A stretch of 10,924 nucleotides of DNA from an uncultured Paracoccaceae bacterium (lineage in GTDB: Bacteria; Pseudomonadota; Alphaproteobacteria; Rhodobacterales; Rhodobacteraceae), in the NCBI GenBank assembly GCA_938038825.1, contig CALHST010000052.1, forward strand, positions 1 to 10,924, in the 5' to 3' direction. Shown here piece by piece: positions 6,657 to 10,924 of the stretch; the stretch's first letter is position 1, and the number at the start of each line of letters is the position of its first letter. Both the position numbers and the translations under genes were made by a program. Below the pieces are notes generated by a model that was not told the origin of the DNA, did no database searches, and saw nothing but the letters and a program-made list of their open reading frames with translations.

Positions 6657-7613
6657 TCACCGGCTCCGCCCCTTCAAGCGGTCTCGCATGCGATTGTCTG
6701 CGTCGTCTGTACCGTCATGAAACGTGCCAAAGAATTTATCCCACGGCATTTCTAATGATCCGTAGTTACACTCGAAAAACCGATGGTGCATCTGATGGTG
6801 AAACATGCCCATATGGATGCGCTTTCTACCCCGGACCCATATGCCTTCGAAACCCGTATGCGTGATAACTGCGGTCAAAGCGAAATACATCAAGTGACAC
6901 ACCACATGCACCGGATGAGTTGGAACGACGAAATGGATCAACACAGTTCCGAAATACAACAGATGCTCCACAGGGTGCATCGACAAACCTGACCATGGAC
7001 CAACATCGGTGTTCCTGTGGTGCAAAGCATGAAACCGATAAAGTACGTTTGAATGCAAAACCCTGTGAATCCAATAGAAATAGAAACTTTCCCAAATTGG
7101 GATCAACAAAAACACAAGAACGAACCAAATTGGGGTATCCGCGAATGTTGTTTCGGGCGCCCATCCCTGTGCAAGAGACACCCATATTAGGATCTCAAAT
7201 GCGCTCCATATCGGAACGGCCGACGCTAACGTCCACGTGACATTGTCCACCAATTGGCTTCCACCTGTGAACATTCTACCAGACCGAGGGAACGGTCGCG
7301 GGTCATACTTCCCGGTTAGGCCCTGTTTTTGGCCGCTGTGAAACCACCAATGCAATCCCCACGCCAAAAATGTTACGATCACTGTATTGCGCAGTAAGAT
7401 GCCAAGCATCCACAGCCCGGGCGAACTGGCATCGTCTAGATTGGGCGACAAAAACCAAACGCACAAAAAAGACAGCACGACAATTCCAAGGTTGATCGAT
7501 ACCGGTAGCCAGCTACCAACATACCATCGAACTACGGCCGCGGGTTTGAAGGGGCGTTCAAATAACGGGTTCACTGTCAAAGGCAGGTCCGGCGTATGGT
7601 TCCAAGATGTCAT
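6657..7613 (-). CDS. Membrane di-iron hydroxylase, sterol desaturase/fatty acid hydroxylase superfamily (second of pair)
   Basis: A 318-residue polytopic protein with hydrophobic segments at about 38-56, 68-90, 126-148, 160-182 and 220-248. The histidine boxes of the superfamily are all present: HRVLH (183-187), HALHH (195-199), HPVEH (213-217) and HHQMHHRFFECNYG (272 onward). These ligate two irons in enzymes that hydroxylate or desaturate sterols, fatty acids or carotenoids with oxygen; the substrate here is unknown. It is clearly a paralogue of the gene just upstream, sharing NPLFxRP near the N-terminus, NIG/DVGPW, HxGFE and FGTFHDG. Its ATG overlaps the TGA of that gene as ATGA (7610-7613); no strong ribosome site is visible, so translation is probably coupled. 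It sits between an aldolase-like gene and the acyl-CoA module. Confidence 0.88.
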   Translation of the reverse strand: MTSWNHTPDLPLTVNPLFERPFKPAAVVRWYVGSWLPVSINLGIVVLSFLCVWFLSPNLDDASSPGLWMLGILLRNTVIVTFLAWGLHWWFHSGQKQGLTGKYDPRPFPRSGRMFTGGSQLVDNVTWTLASAVPIWSAFEILIWVSLAQGWAPETTFADTPIWFVLVFLLIPIWESFYFYWIHRVLHSNVLYRFHALHHRNTDVGPWSGLSMHPVEHLLYFGTVLIHFVVPTHPVHVVCHLMYFALTAVITHTGFEGIWVRGRKRIHMGMFHHQMHHRFFECNYGSLEMPWDKFFGTFHDGTDDADNRMRDRLKGRSR

Positions 7614-8602
7614 CGCGAATACATCTGTTTCTTATGGGCACGTGTTCGCTGCGTAGCCGCAAAAGATCCGTCATGAAACGTGCCAAACCACCGATCAAAG
7701 GGCAGCTCTGAGGTCCCATAGTTGCACTCGAAATATCTGTGATGCAGTTGGTGAAAGAAATCCCCCGACTTGGCTGCTTCCGCATCACCAACAATGACCT
7801 TCTCAAACCCCGAATGGCTCATCACAGGGCTGATTTGCTGGAACATCGCGTGGAACATGAGATGCAATGGATGGGACGGCACAATCAGGTGAATCCAGTA
7901 GGTCGAAAAATAAAGCGCGTTTTCAAACCAATGGTTTGAAATTCCAGTCCAAGGTCCAATATTAACGTTGCGGTGATGAACAGCGTGCACGCGCGCATAC
8001 AGTCTTGGATGATGTTCCAACCGGTGCACCCAATAATAATGAAAGCTCGACCAAGCTGGGATCAGGAACAACCAAAGGACGCTCCACACGGGGTTTTCTG
8101 TGAAACTGATGACCGGCACATACCCATTGGCCATCATCCAAAACAGTCCCCACTGATAGACCGTTGCGACCGTGATTGCGGATCCCAAAGTCCACCAGAC
8201 ATTGTCCCAAAGTTGCGAGCGGAAAGTAAAAGTTCCATTGGAGAATGCTAGATCCCGTGCATCAAACTTTTTGCGCTTCCCCTGGCCTTTGCGACTGTAA
8301 AGCCACCAATGCAAGCCACCCGCAACCAAGATCTGAGGCAACAGATTGGCCAACCAAACCTGAACCATCCAGCCGACTTGAAACGCCTGCATTGTCTCTA
8401 ACGCCGGCAAAAACGCCCACCAGACAACAATTGCCAACACAAGTGGAACAGTAAGCGCAGTAACTTGAAACCAAGCCCCCTGATACCAACGCCACACAGC
8501 GCGCAAATCCAAAGGCCGCGAAAACAACGGGTTTAATTGAACAACACCGCCCGGGTGATAGTTCCAACGCGCGGCTTCTGGATCCGGACTTACATCTGTC
8601 AT
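7610..8602 (-). CDS. Membrane di-iron hydroxylase, sterol desaturase/fatty acid hydroxylase superfamily (first of pair)
   Basis: A 330-residue polytopic protein with hydrophobic segments at about 44-66, 78-100, 133-157, 172-192 and 230-252. Histidine boxes: HRLEHH (193-198), HAVHH (206-210), and HQLHHRYFECNYG (284 onward). The box that reads HPVEH in the partner is HWFEN here (224-228), keeping the first His and the Glu but changing Pro to Trp and the last His to Asn. The last His is not universal across the superfamily (from memory, C4-sterol methyl oxidase has HPLET), so activity may survive. The ATG at 8602 has AGGG nine bases upstream, 30 bp after the aldolase-like gene. The two hydroxylases probably arose by tandem duplication and could act together or on successive substrates. 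The substrate cannot be told from sequence. Confidence 0.87.
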   Translation of the reverse strand: MTDVSPDPEAARWNYHPGGVVQLNPLFSRPLDLRAVWRWYQGAWFQVTALTVPLVLAIVVWWAFLPALETMQAFQVGWMVQVWLANLLPQILVAGGLHWWLYSRKGQGKRKKFDARDLAFSNGTFTFRSQLWDNVWWTLGSAITVATVYQWGLFWMMANGYVPVISFTENPVWSVLWLFLIPAWSSFHYYWVHRLEHHPRLYARVHAVHHRNVNIGPWTGISNHWFENALYFSTYWIHLIVPSHPLHLMFHAMFQQISPVMSHSGFEKVIVGDAEAAKSGDFFHQLHHRYFECNYGTSELPFDRWFGTFHDGSFAATQRTRAHKKQMYSR

Positions 8603-8620
8603 GTACCATTTCCCTGTAGG

Positions 8621-8636
8621 GTGAGCTTTAGCTCAC
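8621..8636 (-). promoter_or_regulatory. Hairpin overlapping the stop codon of the aldolase-like gene
   Basis: A perfect 6 bp inverted repeat with a 4-base loop (GTGAGC-TTTA-GCTCAC) includes the TGA stop (8633-8635) of the upstream gene. It lies just before the ribosome site of the first hydroxylase gene. No T-tract follows on the minus strand. Like the hairpin at 6596-6613 it sits at a gene junction inside the presumed operon and may tune relative expression. Confidence 0.45.
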
Positions 8637-9388
8637 GCGGCGTAGTCACTCTCTTCGGCGTCCAAAATCGCCTTGAGTTCTGCCAGATGCCGCACATCCT
8701 GCTCTGGATAATTCTCGATTTCTTCGACAGTCTTCGCGGCGATGTCATCTGGCAAGATCGACAAAGGCTGCCCCGTTTGAAGAGCGCGAATATAAACCTC
8801 GCAGGCGCGTTCAAAGAAATACATACGATTAAACGTTTGCGCGACAGTGTCCCCAATCACCATGATGCCGTGGTTTCCCATGACCATCACGAACTTCTTG
8901 GGGTCACTGAACAGCTGCGCGCACCGTTCGCCCTCTTCTTCAAAAGCAAGTCCACCATAGGCATCGTCAACAACTTGGCGGTCATAGAACATCGCCGCGT
9001 TTTGATCTAAAGGCGGTAGAATCTTGTTCTGCAGACACGCAAGCACAGTCGCGTGTACCGAATGCACGTGCATCGCGCAGCGCGCATGACGACAATGACG
9101 ATGCAGCCCCCCATGCAAACCCCAAGCCGTAGGATCCGGTGCGTTCGGGCCTTCCAGCGTTTCTGGGTCATTGGCATCAATCACAAGCATGTCGCTGGCT
9201 TTGACCCGGCTGAAATGCATTTGATTGGGATTCATCAAGAACTTGGTGCCATCGTCATTGATGCTCAGTGAAAAATGGTTCGACACGCCTTCATGCATGT
9301 TCAATCTGGCCGTCCACCGAAACGCGGCCGCAAGATCCACGCGTTCTTGCCAATAATCCATGTTCGGGCGCAATTCAGTCACAGTCAT
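8633..9388 (-). CDS. Class II aldolase/adducin family protein lacking the usual catalytic Glu
   Basis: A 251-residue protein of the aldolase II/adducin fold. Seen are EGVSNHFSL (33-41), HVH zinc-site histidines H107 and H109 in AMHVHSVHATVLA, and H173 in NHGIMVIG, together the three expected metal ligands. In fuculose-phosphate aldolase the catalytic Glu73 lies in SSEW; here the aligned segment is PTAW, with Ala88. This makes a classical retro-aldol reaction doubtful and suggests an adducin-like or decarboxylase/isomerase-like activity. The start is ATG 9388, with a perfect AGGAGG seven bases upstream (plus-strand 9396-9401); the TTG one codon earlier is not needed. It lies 66 bp after the VOC gene and 30 bp before the first hydroxylase gene. 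The substrate is unknown; metabolism of a product of the pathway is an inference from context. Confidence 0.88.
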   Translation of the reverse strand: MTVTELRPNMDYWQERVDLAAAFRWTARLNMHEGVSNHFSLSINDDGTKFLMNPNQMHFSRVKASDMLVIDANDPETLEGPNAPDPTAWGLHGGLHRHCRHARCAMHVHSVHATVLACLQNKILPPLDQNAAMFYDRQVVDDAYGGLAFEEEGERCAQLFSDPKKFVMVMGNHGIMVIGDTVAQTFNRMYFFERACEVYIRALQTGQPLSILPDDIAAKTVEEIENYPEQDVRHLAELKAILDAEESDYAA

Positions 9389-9454
9389 CAAAGGTCCTCC
9401 TAAGTGTCAGCGTGCCTGCGGAAGACACCGCATTCAATCGCATTTGCGACAGGA

Positions 9455-9874
9455 CTATAAAGGACGCGACGGCACCCAAGCATAGCCATTTTCGCACAAG
9501 ATATAGGCCTCACGTAACCCGTGTGGCTTGTCCATTGGCTCTTGTAAAACAGTTGCTCCTGCTGCTTGGGCCGCCTTTACGGCCACATCGGGATCGGTGT
9601 CATACAATCGAATTTCCAATCCTCCACCACGCGGGGGTTGTTCAGGAACCAAACTCAACATCGGGTTGGAATGATAGGTCCCATCGCTGTGAATTTGAAA
9701 AATCTGGTCGCCATAGGCCATGATTGCGAAATCCGCCGAGACGCGATGTGAAACCATGCCAAACACAGACTCTAGAAAGGTAACTTCCGACAACACGTTC
9801 CGCACAAGGATGTTCAACCCAATCCCACGCAAAGATGCTCCGAAGTCTTCTGCCGATACTGTTTCGAAATCCAT
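9455..9874 (-). CDS. VOC-superfamily (glyoxalase/bleomycin resistance-fold) protein
   Basis: A 139-residue protein with the repeated beta-alpha-beta-beta-beta pattern of the vicinal oxygen chelate fold. The first module (about 17-62) has GLNILVRNV, a helix FLESVFGM and the strand FQIH with His62. The second module (about 83-136) has GGLEIRLYD with Glu87 and ends in GYAWVPS. His62 and Glu87 are plausible metal ligands, but the set is not clear enough to name a reaction (lyase, dioxygenase, epimerase and resistance proteins all share this fold). The chosen start is ATG 9874, with GGGAGA seven bases upstream; the frame remains open to a TTG at 9904. It is the first gene of the minus-strand operon, facing the adenine deaminase gene. 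Confidence 0.8.
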   Translation of the reverse strand: MDFETVSAEDFGASLRGIGLNILVRNVLSEVTFLESVFGMVSHRVSADFAIMAYGDQIFQIHSDGTYHSNPMLSLVPEQPPRGGGLEIRLYDTDPDVAVKAAQAAGATVLQEPMDKPHGLREAYILCENGYAWVPSRPL

Positions 9875-9961
9875 CACCGCTCTCCCGGTCAGCTGCCCAC
9901 GCAAAGTCAGCTTGGCCGATCCAAATTCTTCCGTCCAGTCCTATGACGCTGCGCGGTAATT

Positions 9962-9989
9962 CGATCACCCCTCTTGCGTCTTCTGATCG
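9962..9989. promoter_or_regulatory. Dyad in the divergent intergenic region, possible operator
   Basis: CGATCA (9962-9967) and TGATCG (9984-9989) form a perfect 6 bp inverted repeat with half-site centres 22 bp apart, about two helical turns. It lies in the 133-bp region between the divergent VOC operon and adenine deaminase gene, a usual place for a dimeric regulator. No regulator gene is in the window. Short palindromes occur by chance, so confidence is low. Confidence 0.3.
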
Positions 9990-10001
9990 GGTTTGAAATA
10001 T
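9974..10001 (+). promoter_or_regulatory. Possible promoter of the adenine deaminase gene
   Basis: TTGCGT (9974-9979) and AAATAT (9996-10001), 16 bases apart, resemble weak -35 and -10 elements. Transcription would then begin close to the ATG at 10008. That ATG has no good ribosome site, so a nearly leaderless transcript is possible. The -35-like element falls between the arms of the 9962-9989 dyad. No comparably convincing promoter was found for the opposing operon. Confidence 0.25.
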
Positions 10002-10007
10002 TGGGAC

Positions 10008-10924
10008 ATGGAAATAACGCTAACATGGCCCGAGGCGGCCCCCGATCTTATCAATGTGGCCGCTGGCCGCGCACCTGCAGACACTGTCATCAAGAACGGT
10101 ATCTGGGTGAATGTTCACTCCCGCGAAACACTGCCCGGCTATGACCTAGCGATCAAACATGGTCGCATCGCATGTGTTGTTCCTGATGCTTCAGCTCAGA
10201 TCGGACCTGACACAACAATCATCGACGCGGCCGGACGCTTCATGATTCCGGGCCTCTGTGACGGACACATGCACATCGAAAGCGGGATGCTGACGCCAGC
10301 AGAATTCGCGCGTGCGGTCATTCCGCATGGTACAACAACTATGTTTACAGACCCGCACGAGATCGCAAATGTCCTGGGCCTCGCTGGTGTGCGTATGATG
10401 CATGACGAAGCCGCGTTGCAGCCCATCAACATCTTTACGCAAATGCCCTCTTGTGCGCCTTCGGCTCCTGGCCTCGAGACGACAGGCTATGAAATTTCGC
10501 CCGAAGACGTGGCCGAGGCTATGACTTGGCCCGGCATTATTGGCTTGGGTGAAATGATGAATTTCCCCGGTGTTGCCAATGCAGACCCGAAAATGTTGGC
10601 GGAAATTGCGGCGACACAAAACGCCGGGAAAACCGTGGGCGGACATTATGCTTCGCCTGATTTAGGCCCTAGTTTCGCGGCCTATGTCGCTGGCGGCCCT
10701 GCAGATGATCACGAAGGAACCTGTGAATCAGATGCCATTGCGCGCGTGCGCCAAGGCATGCGTTCTATGATGCGGCTGGGGTCTGCGTGGTATGATGTCG
10801 AAAGCCAAATCACAGCGATCACGGAAAAGGGGCTCGATCCGCGCAACTTCATTTTGTGCACCGACGATTGCCACTCGGGCACATTGGTGAATGACGGGCA
10901 TATGAATCGCGTTGTTAGACACGC
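10008..10924 (+). CDS. ade: Adenine deaminase (Ade type, amidohydrolase superfamily), N-terminal part
   Basis: The frame is open from ATG 10008 to the window end (305 complete codons); the rest of the gene lies outside. Ade hydrolyses adenine to hypoxanthine and ammonia in purine salvage and nitrogen scavenging. Metal-site and family motifs are present: IPGLCDGHMHIESGM (H87, H89, E91), TDPHEIANVLG (about 115-124), GLGEMMNFPG (E182), GGHY (H213) and LCTDDCHSG (D286). All align with the E. coli Ade pattern. The N-terminal extension before the amidohydrolase strand is also typical of Ade. No ribosome site is clear upstream. It is transcribed divergently from the VOC-led operon, with no obvious pathway link apart from nutrient scavenging. 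Related Ade-like proteins of other specificity exist, so the substrate is likely rather than proven. Confidence 0.9.
   Translation, partial: MEITLTWPEAAPDLINVAAGRAPADTVIKNGIWVNVHSRETLPGYDLAIKHGRIACVVPDASAQIGPDTTIIDAAGRFMIPGLCDGHMHIESGMLTPAEFARAVIPHGTTTMFTDPHEIANVLGLAGVRMMHDEAALQPINIFTQMPSCAPSAPGLETTGYEISPEDVAEAMTWPGIIGLGEMMNFPGVANADPKMLAEIAATQNAGKTVGGHYASPDLGPSFAAYVAGGPADDHEGTCESDAIARVRQGMRSMMRLGSAWYDVESQITAITEKGLDPRNFILCTDDCHSGTLVNDGHMNRVVRH

Noticed and set aside
9438..9449. TCGCATTTGCGA palindrome between the VOC and aldolase-like genes
   Set aside because: Only a 4 bp stem with a 4-base loop, no T-tract and no second copy; within chance expectation.
9875..9904. Upstream extension of the VOC protein to a TTG at 9904
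   Set aside because: The ATG at 9874 has a GGGAGA ribosome site at good spacing; the TTG has none visible.
10191..10646. 151-codon minus-strand open frame opposite ade
   Set aside because: It lies wholly inside the strongly supported adenine deaminase gene and its product (Cys/His/Arg-rich) is typical of an antisense shadow frame.

Overview
This window looks like a stretch of chromosome from a marine alphaproteobacterium of the Rhodobacterales (Roseobacter group). The dxs, carnitinyl-CoA dehydratase and adenine deaminase products resemble proteins from that group, GC content is moderate, and most genes are packed head to tail with short gaps or small overlaps. This placement is by eye from protein similarity; no database search was run. 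I see no tRNA, rRNA, insertion sequence, integrase or CRISPR array.

Layout. Positions 1-875 (+) hold the 3' part of dxs (1-deoxy-D-xylulose-5-phosphate synthase). It carries an anomaly: the first 76 bases of the window are a perfect copy of bases 553-628 and join directly to the middle of the gene. This is the signature of a 552-bp in-frame tandem duplication, or of a chimeric join. After a probable terminator comes a small membrane protein of the AIG1/FAR-17a (Pr6Pr) type (1017-1688, +). It ends two bases before the 3' end of a convergent block.

The main block lies on the minus strand, read from about 9874 down to 1691: VOC (glyoxalase-fold) protein, class II aldolase/adducin-like protein, two tandem membrane di-iron hydroxylases (sterol desaturase/fatty acid hydroxylase superfamily), acyl-CoA dehydrogenase, ADP-forming acyl-CoA synthetase, CaiD-like carnitinyl-CoA dehydratase/enoyl-CoA hydratase and a YeeZ-type SDR protein. 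Gaps are 66 bp or less and two junctions overlap (4 and 8 bp), so this is probably one operon. Transcribed divergently from it is the 5' part of an adenine deaminase gene (10008 to the window end). The 133-bp divergent region has a 6-bp dyad that could be an operator.

How the genes could work together. Synthetase, dehydrogenase and CaiD-like hydratase match the enzyme classes for activating a short carboxylate to its CoA thioester, desaturating it at alpha-beta and hydrating the double bond. That is the logic of the CoA-dependent conversion of gamma-butyrobetaine to carnitine known in rhizobia, and CaiD similarity points to a betaine-like substrate. The paired membrane hydroxylases, the aldolase-fold protein lacking the usual catalytic Glu and the VOC protein are not part of any carnitine pathway I know. 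The operon as a whole may therefore encode an uncharacterised catabolic or lipid-modifying route. That last step is inference.
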